This document shows, piece by piece, positions 20,081 to 29,078 of a DNA stretch of 64,000 nt. Every line of letters starts with the position of its first letter. Position 1 is the stretch's first letter. Under the pieces are notes generated by a model, which did not search any database, was not told the DNA's origin, and worked only from the letters and a program-made list of their open reading frames with translations. The translations under genes and the position numbers were made by a program. The DNA comes from Pandoraea apista. Its GTDB lineage: Bacteria > Pseudomonadota > Gammaproteobacteria > Burkholderiales > Burkholderiaceae. Where the stretch lies: assembly GCF_001465595.2 (NCBI RefSeq), contig NZ_CP013481.2:2294001-2358000 (forward strand), in the 5' to 3' direction.

Positions 20081-21367
20081 CTATCCGGCGTGCACCGCAT
20101 CGAGTGAGGCGAGCCGTACGGCGGGCGAACAAAGGATGATGCCGAGTTGTAAGGCGAATCCGGCTGCCATACCCATCAGGCAGGCTGTTGTGCCGAAGCT
20201 GGCCGCGAGCCATGCGCCCAGAAACGCGCCGAGCGGACGCGCACCGAACGTCGCGGTCATGATTGCCGCCGACACGCGAGCCACTCGTCCGGCGGGCGTG
20301 ACGACCTGCCGCAACGAGGTTGTCGAAATCGTCCACACGATGGGGCCGAAACCGAACAGGAAGAAGGCGCCGAAGACCGCACCATAGATCGTTACTCTGC
20401 CGGACAGCGATAACGTTCCCACCATCAATAGGGCCGCAATAGCCGCGCAAACCGGCCCGAGAAGGATCTGTCTGCCGAACCGGAAGTGCGCTGCGAGGCG
20501 TGCATAGCCAAACGCGCCACAGACCATCCCGAAGCCATAAACGCCCAGTGCAATGCCTACCGTCTGCGCTGTGAACCCGAGCGAGTCAATCGCGTAGTAC
20601 GCGAAGACTGCGAGCAGCAGGTACCACGAGGTATTGAAAACGAAGGCGGTCGCGACGATAGGGCGCAGGTATCGGTTCAGGGCAATGAAGCTGACACCTT
20701 CCGTCAACTCATGGAAGAAATGACGCCGCGATACCGGCCGGGGTGCCTCCTGCGGCAGCCGCGACAGGCAATAGGCGCTGACGAGCGAGAGCAGCAATGC
20801 CCCGGCGAAGGCGAGGGTGCCCGAGGCCCATCCCGCGAGCAGGCCGCCGAGTGCGGGGCCGGCGGTGAATGCCACGCTGCGGGCAATTTCCAGCCGTCGG
20901 TTCGCCGTGAGCAAGTCTGCCTGCCCCACGAGGGCGGCGACCAGCGAAGGGGCCGCCGCACCGAACACCACTGTGCCCGTTGCCATGGCAAAGCCGAGAA
21001 CGGCCAGTGCGGTGAGCGTCAGCAGGCCGCTATGGAACAGGGCGAACAGAAGCAGCAGCGCAGTAGCGCGCAGCAGTTCCGTCGCGATCATGAGCGGTTT
21101 GCGCCGGTATCGATCCGCGAGTCCACCGGCGGGCAGCGACAGCAGCAGAAATGGCAATGTCGTTGCCCCTTGCAGCGATGCCGTTTGCCCTGCCGATGCC
21201 CCCAGCGCCATGACCGCGACGATCGGAATGACGGCAAGCGTCATCTGTTCGCTGAACTGCGCCGCCAGATTGGCGCGCGCGAGATCGCTGACCAGCGAGG
21301 GCATGCGCGATGCATCGATACGCGTCTCGGGCGAGGCGATTGCGTGCTGTGGGGTGCCATCGGCCAT
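20081..21367 (-). CDS. MFS transporter, EntS-like exporter family
   Basis: The protein (428 residues) is a major facilitator with about 12 hydrophobic segments. The MFS signature loop between helices 2 and 3 is GGLADRYRRKPLMIA. The sequence style resembles the enterobactin-exporter/multidrug branch (MFS_3), but no siderophore genes are nearby and the substrate cannot be told. It is minus strand, convergent with the dehydrogenase gene. The eptA-like gene lies upstream on the same strand, 120 bases away. The 3' flank of copy A begins in that gap at 21452. Confidence 0.85.
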   Translation of the reverse strand: MADGTPQHAIASPETRIDASRMPSLVSDLARANLAAQFSEQMTLAVIPIVAVMALGASAGQTASLQGATTLPFLLLSLPAGGLADRYRRKPLMIATELLRATALLLLFALFHSGLLTLTALAVLGFAMATGTVVFGAAAPSLVAALVGQADLLTANRRLEIARSVAFTAGPALGGLLAGWASGTLAFAGALLLSLVSAYCLSRLPQEAPRPVSRRHFFHELTEGVSFIALNRYLRPIVATAFVFNTSWYLLLAVFAYYAIDSLGFTAQTVGIALGVYGFGMVCGAFGYARLAAHFRFGRQILLGPVCAAIAALLMVGTLSLSGRVTIYGAVFGAFFLFGFGPIVWTISTTSLRQVVTPAGRVARVSAAIMTATFGARPLGAFLGAWLAASFGTTACLMGMAAGFALQLGIILCSPAVRLASLDAVHAG

Positions 21368-21487
21368 TGAGACTACTCCGTTCCGCTGCGTTTTGAGGGG
21401 AAATCCCTCCGGCGCAGTCTAGGCCGATGGACGCACGCAAACGCTCCGTTTCTTGCGCTTGAATTCGAACGCCAACGCGGGCTCGCC

Positions 21488-23098
21488 TCAGTAGGCTTGC
21501 CCGTTGATGCTGCGCGGCTGCGGCCGGAACGCGTCGCTCAGCACATCGTGCGAAGCGTCGTAGTACGCCGAGTCGATATCGAGCATGCCGAGCATGGTGT
21601 GTTCGATCTGGTCTGTCTGGTACGGCCGCGATTCGAGCGTTGCGCGTGTTTGCGAATCGATCGTGTCTTTTGTCCAGACGAGCATGGGAATCTCATAGCC
21701 CGACGCATCGGCGACAGATTGCCCCGTGTGATTGCGCGTGTGGCCGACTTCCTGCGCATGATCGGCACTGAACAGCAGACTGGCGTCGGTCGATGCCGTC
21801 GCCGACATCGTTTTGCGAATCAGATTGGCGACCACGTAATCGTTGTACGCAATGGCGTTGTCGTACTCGTTGCGCAAACGTCGCACCCACAGCGAGCGCC
21901 CTTGTGCCTCCAGATCGGCCATCACGGTATCGTCGGTGTTGTCGAAGCGCGCGAACTCCTCCGGGTAGCGCATATCGTAGGTCGGGTGCGCCCCCAGCAA
22001 ATGTACGATGATGAGCTTGCGAGGTGCGTCGCTCGCGAGCGCGGCATCGAAGGGCGGCAGCAGATTGCCGTCGAAATTGTTCTCGCCGCGCCCGAACCCC
22101 TTGTTGATGAATACCCGCTCGTCGGCGCGATTGGCGACCAGTCCGAGCCAGCCGTCGTTAGGCACCTGATTCGAGATCCAATAGGTGCGATATCCGGCTT
22201 CCCGGGCAAGCATGATGAGATCGGGCTGACGCATCCAGCCCTCGGGATCTTCGAGGCTCGCCGGCGTGAGCATCTTCATGAGTGAAGCCATCGTTGCCGG
22301 CGCGGACGACACCACGTCGCGGAACACAGTGAGGTCGTTGCGCATCGAGTTGAGCATGGGCGTGGTGTTGCGCGCATAGCCATAGAGCGACATGTTGTTG
22401 CGGTTCAGGCTCTCGCCGATCACCCATACGACAGTCTTGCGCTCAGGCCCGAGATACTGCACGCGCCAGTCCGCGCGCTGGGCCATGTTTTGCTCGAGTT
22501 CTCGTTGCAGCTTGCCGGCGTGAGCCAACTGCCCCTGATAGTCGAGATAGCGAATGGGCCAGTAGAGCAGTGGGTTCTCTTTGGCCATGGTCGGATTCAG
22601 ATGCAGTGCGAGAAAGCCCGTGAGCAAGCTGACAACGGCGATCTTGCCGCTGCGGCGCAGCAACGGCGGAGAACTCGCGGCCTCGGTTCTCGACAGTCGG
22701 TGCTCCAGCACGACAACGGCCGACATCAGTATCGCGAAGACGGTGCTCGCCTCGGCGATGTCGCGCCAGTGGTGACGGAAGAACTCGCCGGCTTCCGATG
22801 GGTTGGTGTTGAACACCGCTTGTAACACCAACAGATGGTTCGGACGCAGACCAAAGTAATCGCGCAAGAATCCCTTGGTCGCGGCGTCGAGAAAGAAGAT
22901 GGCGATGACGCCGAGCGTGGTGACGCTCAGCCACACCGCCCGTGCGCGCAGCAACAGGCATAGACCTGCGAGTCCGGGCAGTGCAGTTACCATGAGCGCC
23001 GCACTCTTGCCGTATTCGCTGGCGCCGAGCATGCCAAACGCCCAGAACAGGGTGAGTCCGCCCAGTCCGAGACAAAGGCGGTAAAGCAGTGATTTCAA
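21488..23098 (-). CDS. Phosphoethanolamine transferase, EptA/CptA-like (copy A, intact)
   Basis: Enzymes of this family move phosphoethanolamine onto lipid A or core sugars at the periplasmic face of the inner membrane, often lowering polymyxin sensitivity. Several N-terminal transmembrane segments lead into a sulfatase-fold domain with VIGESLNRNNMSLYGYARNTTP, the nucleophile-threonine region [22 protein letters not shown] and the metal-binding SADHAQEVGHTRNHTG. I place the start at a TTG (23098): GGGGGAC lies 7 bases upstream and the product (537 codons with stop) starts at the first membrane helix. An in-frame ATG at 23206 would add 36 hydrophilic residues. Lipid target unknown. Confidence 0.85.
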   Translation of the reverse strand: MKSLLYRLCLGLGGLTLFWAFGMLGASEYGKSAALMVTALPGLAGLCLLLRARAVWLSVTTLGVIAIFFLDAATKGFLRDYFGLRPNHLLVLQAVFNTNPSEAGEFFRHHWRDIAEASTVFAILMSAVVVLEHRLSRTEAASSPPLLRRSGKIAVVSLLTGFLALHLNPTMAKENPLLYWPIRYLDYQGQLAHAGKLQRELEQNMAQRADWRVQYLGPERKTVVWVIGESLNRNNMSLYGYARNTTPMLNSMRNDLTVFRDVVSSAPATMASLMKMLTPASLEDPEGWMRQPDLIMLAREAGYRTYWISNQVPNDGWLGLVANRADERVFINKGFGRGENNFDGNLLPPFDAALASDAPRKLIIVHLLGAHPTYDMRYPEEFARFDNTDDTVMADLEAQGRSLWVRRLRNEYDNAIAYNDYVVANLIRKTMSATASTDASLLFSADHAQEVGHTRNHTGQSVADASGYEIPMLVWTKDTIDSQTRATLESRPYQTDQIEHTMLGMLDIDSAYYDASHDVLSDAFRPQPRSINGQAY

Positions 23099-23207
23099 GA
23101 TCGTGTCCCCCAAAACTTCGCGCGCGTCGTGGCGTGTCTGTCGATGACCGGCAGATCGGTTCGGCCGGCGTCGGAATTCGACCAAAGATTGGGGATTTGG
23201 TGTCATG

Positions 23208-23227
23208 CGTCCGAAGATCTTCGGACG
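23208..23227. promoter_or_regulatory. Perfect 20-bp palindrome upstream of the eptA-like gene (copy A)
   Basis: Ten bases (cgtccgaaga) are followed by their exact reverse complement with no spacer. It lies 110 bases upstream of the likely TTG start of the eptA-like gene and 97 downstream of the csaA stop. A dimeric regulator site or an RNA hairpin are both possible. Confidence 0.5.
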
Positions 23228-23323
23228 AATTGTTCAGTATTCGGGAACGATCGTCTCGCCCAGTGGCCTGCCGTGGGGCGATGGCAGGCAACAGGCTTCG
23301 TGGCGCCTGGCAGTTAGTTCAGT

Positions 23324-23662
23324 TCAGTGCAGACGTGCGCCGTTGGGGACGGCGCGTTCCACTCCCGCGAGCACGATCGCGCCAGAGGCGTCGGCAAAGC
23401 CGGTCACCAACACTTCCGAGGCAACGCCGGCAATGCGTTTGGGGGCGAAATTGCAAACGCACAGCACTTGTCTGCCGACAAGCGCCTCCGGAGTGTAGTG
23501 CACGGTGATCTGTGCGCTGGAGGTTTTCACGCCCAATGCCCCCAGATCGACTTCCAGCACATAAGCGGGCTTCTTCGCTTTCTCATTGACGCGGGCCGCC
23601 ACAATCGTCCCCACGCGTAAATCGATTTTCTCGAAGTCCTGCCACTCGATGGTCTCGGCCAT
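23324..23662 (-). CDS. csaA: CsaA-type tRNA-binding domain protein (copy A, intact)
   Basis: The protein is 112 residues and is a lone tRNA-binding OB-fold domain, as in the C-terminus of MetRS. CsaA was described as an export-related chaperone in Bacillus. It has [33 protein letters not shown] and the core [18 protein letters not shown]; length matches the family (about 110). ATG 23662 follows an aaagga-type site on the minus strand. It lies between the araC gene and the eptA-like gene, both on the same strand; a weak 7-bp hairpin (23266-23289) follows its stop. Confidence 0.9.
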   Translation of the reverse strand: MAETIEWQDFEKIDLRVGTIVAARVNEKAKKPAYVLEVDLGALGVKTSSAQITVHYTPEALVGRQVLCVCNFAPKRIAGVASEVLVTGFADASGAIVLAGVERAVPNGARLH

Positions 23663-23785
23663 ATCCGGTTCCTTTGTCCTTGTCGACGGATGAATAGGCG
23701 CAAAGCGTAGCCGGTTGTCGCCGCATCCGGCTTGTGAATTTCGGCAGACGGCGGCCGGCTCGTACAGTACGAGGGGGCTGCCGGA

Positions 23786-24553
23786 TCAGTCGCACCCGGT
23801 GTGCTCGCGGCGCCAGACCGCAGGCGTTTGACCGTATTGCCGGCGAAAGGCGTGGGTGAGGGCGCTCTGGTCGTTGAAACCAACGTCGAGCGCGATGTCG
23901 GCGAGCGTCGCGTCGCTCTGCGTGAGCAGCGACGCCGCGCGCGCGAGCCGGAGGCGCATCAGATGCCGGTGAGGTGTCTCTCCGGTCATCGCAACGAAGC
24001 AATCGTGAAAGTGCCGCACGCTCATGCCGGCGTCCTGTGCCAGCGTCGCCGTGTCAAGCGGCGTGGACAGTTCGGCTTGCAGCCGCGCGTCGATACGCGC
24101 CAGATCCAGCCGCACCGAACGCAACGCGGGGCGCGTCGGTGCCAGCCTTGCCGTAAGGGCGTTGAGCCACTCGCGAACGACCGGATCGTTGCCGCTCAGC
24201 GGGAGTCCGTCTCGCGCATTCGCACTGACTCGCCGGACCAGCGCCAGCAGCTTGGTATCAAGCGCGAAAAACGCCTCGTGTGCGAACGCTCGTTCGGTGC
24301 CGGTCTTGGCGGCAAGGTGTGAGGGCACGTCGAGCACGACCTGCCGATTCGGACCGTCTCCCCGATAGTCGTGCCGCACTCCCGCCGGAATCACCACGCC
24401 GTTGCGTGCCCCAACGCGGCCAAACTGCATGGCATGGCCATCCAGCGAAATCGACATGCGCCCCGATAGCCCGATCACGACCTGATGAAAGTCGTGCGTG
24501 TCGGTGCTGTCGGTCGGACGGTACTCGCGCAGTTCGAGAATCGGGGCAGACAT
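23786..24553 (-). CDS. AraC-family transcriptional regulator (copy A, intact)
   Basis: The protein is 255 residues. A cupin-like effector domain occupies about residues 1-140, and a C-terminal double helix-turn-helix about 155-250, with [28 protein letters not shown] (first helix pair) and [30 protein letters not shown] (second pair, the AraC signature). It diverges from ssuE with 281 bases between starts, so it may regulate itself and the ssu genes, although in Burkholderia the known sulfonate regulator is a LysR protein. The effector cannot be inferred. Confidence 0.9.
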   Translation of the reverse strand: MSAPILELREYRPTDSTDTHDFHQVVIGLSGRMSISLDGHAMQFGRVGARNGVVIPAGVRHDYRGDGPNRQVVLDVPSHLAAKTGTERAFAHEAFFALDTKLLALVRRVSANARDGLPLSGNDPVVREWLNALTARLAPTRPALRSVRLDLARIDARLQAELSTPLDTATLAQDAGMSVRHFHDCFVAMTGETPHRHLMRLRLARAASLLTQSDATLADIALDVGFNDQSALTHAFRRQYGQTPAVWRREHTGCD

Positions 24554-24695
24554 GATCGGGTGACGGCAAACGCTCGGGAATCAGACGTTAGCACCGTTCT
24601 GGGGAATAAGGCGCGGAAGGTGCATGACTTCAGGTTATGAAAAAACGCGCAAAGCAATCCCGGATTCATTGGTTCGGGCGCGCGGAGCGGATCGC

Positions 24696-24713
24696 TACAC
24701 TGGTTCTCCAGTG
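24696..24713 (+). promoter_or_regulatory. Putative ssuE promoter -10 overlapped by an inverted repeat (copy A)
   Basis: A -10-like TACACT (24696-24701) overlaps the left arm of the 6-bp inverted repeat cactgg-ttct-ccagtg (24698-24713). It lies about 120 bases before the ssuE start in the araC-ssuE gap. No good -35 is seen, consistent with an activator-dependent promoter. Confidence 0.35.
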
Positions 24714-24834
24714 GCCGGGACTGCTCCGGCCGGCACCGCGCGAACCGCTTGCCGGACGGGAGCGGGCCCGGTGCGCTTCAATTTCTCAGGGCCAGCGTAG
24801 CAGCACGCGTGCGGCCCCTCTTTGGCAGGGAAGT

Positions 24835-25446
24835 ATGATATACGCCGTCACGATCTCGGGCAGCCCGTCGGCCGCCTCGCGCAGCGCCCGGTTGCTGCGT
24901 TTTGTCGAAACTGAACTGGCTGCGGCCGGCATCGCGGTGCGTCGCATCGATATTCGCGCGCTCTCGCCCGCAGCGTTGCTCGCCGCCGACACGTCGCACG
25001 ACGACCTTCGCCATGCGCTCGCGCAAGTCGCCGGTGCGCAGGCCGTGGTGGTTGCGACACCCGTATACAAGGCTGCCTACAGTGGCCTGCTCAAAGCCTT
25101 CCTCGATGTGCTCCCGCAAGACGGACTGGCCGACAAGCTGGTCGCGCCGTTTGCCACGGGCGGTAGTCCCGCGCACTTGCTCGCGCTCGATTACGCACTC
25201 AAGCCGGTGCTTTCCGCACTCGGGGCGCAACATATTTTGCGTGGCGTGTTTGCCGTCGACCAGCAGGTGCCGAAGGAAGATGGCGCCACGCTCGATGCGC
25301 CGATTGCCCAACGTCTGGGTACCACGGTCGATCAGCTTTCGCAGTGGCTGCATGAACGCGAAGTGATTCGTCAGTGGCCGGCCACCGCTGCTACCGCTGC
25401 CGCAGCGGCGCGCTCCGCTGCGGCCCGGGCAACGCTCGCCGCCTGA
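24835..25446 (+). CDS. ssuE: NAD(P)H-dependent FMN reductase SsuE (copy A, intact)
   Basis: SsuE reduces FMN and hands FMNH2 to the monooxygenase SsuD for sulfonate desulfonation during sulfur limitation. The protein is 203 residues of flavodoxin-like fold, with ITISGSPS-type N-terminus ([12 protein letters not shown]), the central [21 protein letters not shown] and the C-terminal [24 protein letters not shown] 24835 has agggaag just before it and is chosen over the much longer upstream frame. The Ala-rich last 18 residues are an added tail. ssuD starts 14 bases downstream. Confidence 0.94.
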   Translation: MIYAVTISGSPSAASRSARLLRFVETELAAAGIAVRRIDIRALSPAALLAADTSHDDLRHALAQVAGAQAVVVATPVYKAAYSGLLKAFLDVLPQDGLADKLVAPFATGGSPAHLLALDYALKPVLSALGAQHILRGVFAVDQQVPKEDGATLDAPIAQRLGTTVDQLSQWLHEREVIRQWPATAATAAAAARSAAARATLAA

Positions 25447-25460
25447 TCCCCGGAGCTCAC

Positions 25461-26612
25461 ATGCAAGTCTTCTGGTTCATTCCGACACACGGCGATACAC
25501 GCTATCTGGGAACGTCCGACGGCGGACGCGTATTTGATTTCGATTACGCGCGGCAGATCGCCAGCGCCGTGGATTCGCTGGGCTACGAGGGGGTTTTGCT
25601 GCCCACCGGGCGCTCTTGCGAAGACGCCTGGGTGACGGCATCGAGCCTCATCGGTGCCACCCGGAATCTGAAATTTCTCGTCGCCGTTCGTCCGGGAATC
25701 GCTTCGCCCGCGCTGACGGCACGCATGGCTTCGACGTTCGATCGCCTATCGGGGGGCAGGTTGTTGATCAACGTTGTCACAGGCGGCGATGCGGGCGAAC
25801 TGGAAGGCGACGGCTTCTTTGCCGATCATGCCGAGCGCTACGCCGTGACCGACGAATTTCTGCGCATCTGGCGTTCGCTGTTCGAGAAATCGCACCATGG
25901 TGAGAGCGTCGATTTCGAAGGCAAACATCTGCGGGCGAAGGGGGCGAAACTGTTTTTCCCGCCGGTGCAAACGCCGTATCCGCCGCTTTATTTCGGCGGC
26001 TCGTCGGAGGTGGCGCGCCAGATCGCCGCCGAGCAACTCGACGTCTATCTGACTTGGGGCGAACCGCTTGCCGACGTGGCCGAGAAGATTGCCGACGTGC
26101 GTGCGCGCGCCGCCAAACTCGGACGCACGTTGCGCTTCGGCCTGCGTTTGCATGTGATCGTGCGGGAGACGGAAGACGAAGCGTGGCGCGCGGCCGATGC
26201 CCTCATCAGCAAGCTCGACGACGAAACCATTGCGCGCGTGCAGACGCAGTTCGCCAAGATGGACTCGGAAGGCCAGCGGCGCATGGCGGCGCTGCACGGC
26301 GGGCGTCGCGACAAGCTCGTGATCGCCCCCAATCTGTGGGCGGGCGTGGGGCTCGTGCGCGGCGGCGCAGGCACGGCGCTCGTGGGCGATGGACCGACGG
26401 TGGCGCAGCGTTTGCGTGAGTACGCCGATCTGGGCATCGACACCTTCATTCTGTCGGGCTATCCGCACCTCGAAGAGGCCTACCGTTTCGCCGAACTGGT
26501 GTTCCCGCATCTGCCTCGCAACGTGCGCGAGCGGCTGGGCAATGTCTCGCTCTCGGGGCCGATCGGCGAGGTCATGGCCAACAACCTCGTGCCAAGGGCG
26601 TCACAAAGCTGA
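25461..26612 (+). CDS. ssuD: FMNH2-dependent alkanesulfonate monooxygenase SsuD (copy A, intact)
   Basis: SsuD splits C-S bonds of alkanesulfonates with O2 and FMNH2, releasing sulfite for assimilation. The protein is 383 residues of the bacterial luciferase family, near the 381 of E. coli SsuD. Recognisable blocks are [63 protein letters not shown] and [26 protein letters not shown] 25461 has ggag 6 bases upstream. It directly follows ssuE, where most relatives carry ssuA; no binding-protein gene is present. Confidence 0.95.
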   Translation: MQVFWFIPTHGDTRYLGTSDGGRVFDFDYARQIASAVDSLGYEGVLLPTGRSCEDAWVTASSLIGATRNLKFLVAVRPGIASPALTARMASTFDRLSGGRLLINVVTGGDAGELEGDGFFADHAERYAVTDEFLRIWRSLFEKSHHGESVDFEGKHLRAKGAKLFFPPVQTPYPPLYFGGSSEVARQIAAEQLDVYLTWGEPLADVAEKIADVRARAAKLGRTLRFGLRLHVIVRETEDEAWRAADALISKLDDETIARVQTQFAKMDSEGQRRMAALHGGRRDKLVIAPNLWAGVGLVRGGAGTALVGDGPTVAQRLREYADLGIDTFILSGYPHLEEAYRFAELVFPHLPRNVRERLGNVSLSGPIGEVMANNLVPRASQS

Positions 26613-26688
26613 ACGCTATACGGCATCGAACCCGTCTCACCACGATTTGAAGAGAAGCGGGGCCGTAGGGCCTCGGGGAGAAATTCGC

Positions 26689-27552
26689 ATGACGCAAACC
26701 ACCTTGCAAACGACCGCGACCGACGCCACAGCCACGATCCCCGTTGTCAGTGGCGGTGGCACGCTGCAACGCTATTGGCGCACGGCAGCGAGACGGCTTG
26801 CCCCGTGGGCGGTGCCTATCGTGCTGGTCGCGCTCTGGCAGTTGGCCGCGCAGGAGGGCTGGCTGTCGACGCGGGTATTGCCCGCGCCGTCAGCCGTGGT
26901 CGACGCCGCCTGGCAACTTGCTGTCAGCGGTCAGATCTGGCGCGACATTGGCGTGTCGACCGGCCGCGCAGTGATCGGCTTTCTGATCGGTGGCGGCCTC
27001 GGTCTGCTGCTGGGCATGTTGACCGGCTTGTCGCGAGTGGCGGAAACGGCGCTCGATTCCTCGTTTCAGATGCTGCGCAATATCCCGCATCTGGCGCTCA
27101 TCCCGCTCGTGATCCTGTGGTTCGGCATTGACGAAAAGGCCAAGCTGTTTCTGGTGTCCATCGGCGTGTTTTTCCCGATGTACCTGAACACCTACGCGGG
27201 CATTCGTGCTGTCGACCCGGCGCTCGTCGAAATGGCGCGCAGTTACGGTCTGCGGGGCTGGGCCCTGTATCGCGACGTGATTCTGCCGGGCGCGCTGCCG
27301 TCGATTCTGGTGGGCGTGCGCTTCTCGCTGGGCCTGATGTGGGTGACGCTGATCGTGGCGGAAACCATCTCGGCGCAATCGGGTATCGGCTATCTGACGA
27401 TGAACGCCCGGGAGTTCCTCCAGACCGACATCGTGCTCGTGGGGATTCTGTTGTACGCGTTGCTGGGCAAGCTGGCCGACGTGCTGGCCAAAGAACTGGA
27501 ATTTCGCTGGTTGCGTTGGCATCCGGCCTTTCAACGAGGAGCCGTCGCATGA
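26689..27552 (+). CDS. ssuC: Aliphatic sulfonate ABC transporter permease SsuC (copy A, intact)
   Basis: SsuC forms the membrane channel of the sulfonate importer. The protein is 287 residues with about six membrane helices (from about residue 37) and the permease loop that contacts the ATPase, [29 protein letters not shown] 26689 is preceded by gggga; the longer frame from 26389 overlaps ssuD and is not real. The gene ends in the ATGA overlap with ssuB, so permease and ATPase are translationally coupled. Confidence 0.94.
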   Translation: MTQTTLQTTATDATATIPVVSGGGTLQRYWRTAARRLAPWAVPIVLVALWQLAAQEGWLSTRVLPAPSAVVDAAWQLAVSGQIWRDIGVSTGRAVIGFLIGGGLGLLLGMLTGLSRVAETALDSSFQMLRNIPHLALIPLVILWFGIDEKAKLFLVSIGVFFPMYLNTYAGIRAVDPALVEMARSYGLRGWALYRDVILPGALPSILVGVRFSLGLMWVTLIVAETISAQSGIGYLTMNAREFLQTDIVLVGILLYALLGKLADVLAKELEFRWLRWHPAFQRGAVA

Positions 27553-28565
27553 GCGCACAACAATTGGCCCCGGTCGCGGGCGTCGACATTGAAGCCGAAT
27601 GGAAGGCGGAGCAACGCGCCACGGGCCGCGTGCCGCTCGATCCGCAAGCCGACCCGTTCGGCACGCAACTGCCGCTCGGTAGGGGCATTACCGCCCACGC
27701 GGTATCGCGTACGGCGCAGGGGACGAATCTTAAAGTGGTGCCTCCTGCAAGTGAGGTGGAGGCTCCGGCATCGACGGGCGGCGGTCTGCGCATCGACGGC
27801 GTGGGCAAGCGCTACGGTACACGCTCGGTGCTCTCGGATTTTTCGCTGGCGATTCCGCGAGGTGGGTTTGCCGCCATCGTGGGGCGAAGCGGCTGCGGCA
27901 AGTCCACGCTGCTGCGGCTGATCGCGGGCCTTGAGACACCCGACGCGGGGCGTATTGCGCTCGACGGACACGCGCTCAGTGGCGCGTCCGGCGCGGTGTC
28001 CACCCGCATCATGTTCCAGGATGCGCGTCTGCTGCCGTGGCGCACGGTGCTGGAGAACGTCGCCCTCGGGCTGCCGAAATCGTCGCACGCCAAGGCCTTG
28101 GAAGTACTGGGCGAAGTCGGATTGGCCGAGCGCGCCAACGATTGGCCCAGCCAACTGTCGGGCGGTCAGCGCCAACGAGTAGCACTGGCACGCGCCCTGG
28201 TGCATCAACCCGATTTGCTATTGCTGGACGAACCGCTCGGCGCACTCGACGCACTTACGCGCATCGAGATGCACGCGCTGATCGAACGTCTGTGGCGTGC
28301 CCATGGCTTCACGGCATTGCTGGTCACGCACGATGTGCAGGAGGCGGTAGCGCTGGCCGATCGCGTAGTGCTCATCGAGCAGGGCCAGTTAGGTCTTGAT
28401 CAACCGGTGTCGCTGGCGCGTCCACGCGCTCGCGGCAGTGTCGAGTTTGCCGGACTTGAGGCCCAGGTACTCGCGCGTGTGCTCCAAACCGAACCGTCGG
28501 CGAGCGCCCATGTTCCCGCCCCCGAGCCGCTGTGGCCGGCGGCGACGGTGCGCTGGGCAGTCTGA
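27549..28565 (+). CDS. ssuB: Aliphatic sulfonate ABC transporter ATPase SsuB with N-terminal extension (copy A, intact)
   Basis: SsuB powers sulfonate import by ATP hydrolysis. The protein is 338 residues, longer than E. coli SsuB (about 255) because about 78 polar residues precede the ABC domain. Walker A is GRSGCGKST (112-120), the Q-loop [13 protein letters not shown], the signature [16 protein letters not shown], Walker B LLLLDEP and the H-loop VTHD. The start overlaps the ssuC stop by four bases. The extension is seen in Burkholderia relatives and has no domain I recognise. Confidence 0.94.
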   Translation: MSAQQLAPVAGVDIEAEWKAEQRATGRVPLDPQADPFGTQLPLGRGITAHAVSRTAQGTNLKVVPPASEVEAPASTGGGLRIDGVGKRYGTRSVLSDFSLAIPRGGFAAIVGRSGCGKSTLLRLIAGLETPDAGRIALDGHALSGASGAVSTRIMFQDARLLPWRTVLENVALGLPKSSHAKALEVLGEVGLAERANDWPSQLSGGQRQRVALARALVHQPDLLLLDEPLGALDALTRIEMHALIERLWRAHGFTALLVTHDVQEAVALADRVVLIEQGQLGLDQPVSLARPRARGSVEFAGLEAQVLARVLQTEPSASAHVPAPEPLWPAATVRWAV

Positions 28566-28618
28566 CGTCATCCGTTCATTCGTTTTTCCGAAGTTTTTTC
28601 CGAACACAGGAGTTCATC

Positions 28619-28834
28619 ATGGGTATCACTGCCATCAACGTCCGTAACCAGTTCAAAGGCCGCATTCGCGAAATCCTGCGCGGCCCGGTCTTGTCCGAAG
28701 TCGACGTCGAAACGCCGAGCGGCATCGTCACCTCGGTAATCACCACACGCTCGATCGACGAACTGCGTCTGGACGTCGGTTCGGAAGTCGTGGCCCTCGT
28801 CAAGGCCACCGAGGTCTCGCTCGCCAAGCTCTGA
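28619..28834 (+). CDS. ssuF: SsuF-type molbindin (single Mop/TOBE domain) (copy A, intact)
   Basis: The protein is only 71 residues and consists of one Mop domain (ITAINVRNQFKGRIREI near the start, SEVVALVKATEVSLAKL at the end), the fold of molybdate/oxyanion-binding molbindins. In Pseudomonas putida the last gene of ssuEADCBF encodes such a protein and is needed for use of some sulfonates and sulfate esters; position and length agree. ATG 28619 is preceded by acaggag. It lies 53 bases behind ssuB and closes the operon. Confidence 0.85.
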   Translation: MGITAINVRNQFKGRIREILRGPVLSEVDVETPSGIVTSVITTRSIDELRLDVGSEVVALVKATEVSLAKL

Positions 28835-28865
28835 CGCTGGCGGCCCGGCGCCTGATCGCGCTGCA

Positions 28866-28934
28866 AATTTCCGAGTTCTCGGGACCGCATCGGACGCGCG
28901 CGGGAGCGGCGTCCGATGCGGATGACGGGAAATT
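28866..28934. promoter_or_regulatory. Nested inverted repeat between ssuF and gltX (copy A)
   Basis: A perfect 13-bp stem (28885-28897 with 28909-28921, 11-base loop) is nested inside an outer 7-bp match (aatttcc 28866-28872 with ggaaatt 28928-28934). There is no T-run. It may end the ssu transcript through a factor, or be an operator in front of the gltX promoter. Confidence 0.5.
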
Positions 28935-28977
28935 CCGATGCCGCTCTCGGACTGTGCCGCGAATGCACGCACTCGGC

Positions 28978-28986
28978 TGATATAAT
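28978..28986 (+). promoter_or_regulatory. Extended -10 promoter of gltX (copy A)
   Basis: TG-a-TATAAT (28978-28986) is a consensus extended -10. The start point would be near 28993, giving a leader of about 86 bases. That leader holds a weak 5-bp hairpin (29009-29013 with 29033-29037) followed by gtttttg. Confidence 0.65.
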
Positions 28987-29078
28987 GATGGCTTCCAAAT
29001 GTTGGCGACCCGCCTGCGCGAGACCCTCCGCCGCGGGCGTTTTTGTTTGTTGCCGACGCGATGCACCGAAGCCAAACC

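Noticed and set aside
23208..23227. Palindrome as an attachment or recombination site responsible for the joins
   Set aside because: Neither join (29418, 48478) lies at or near the palindrome or its copies.
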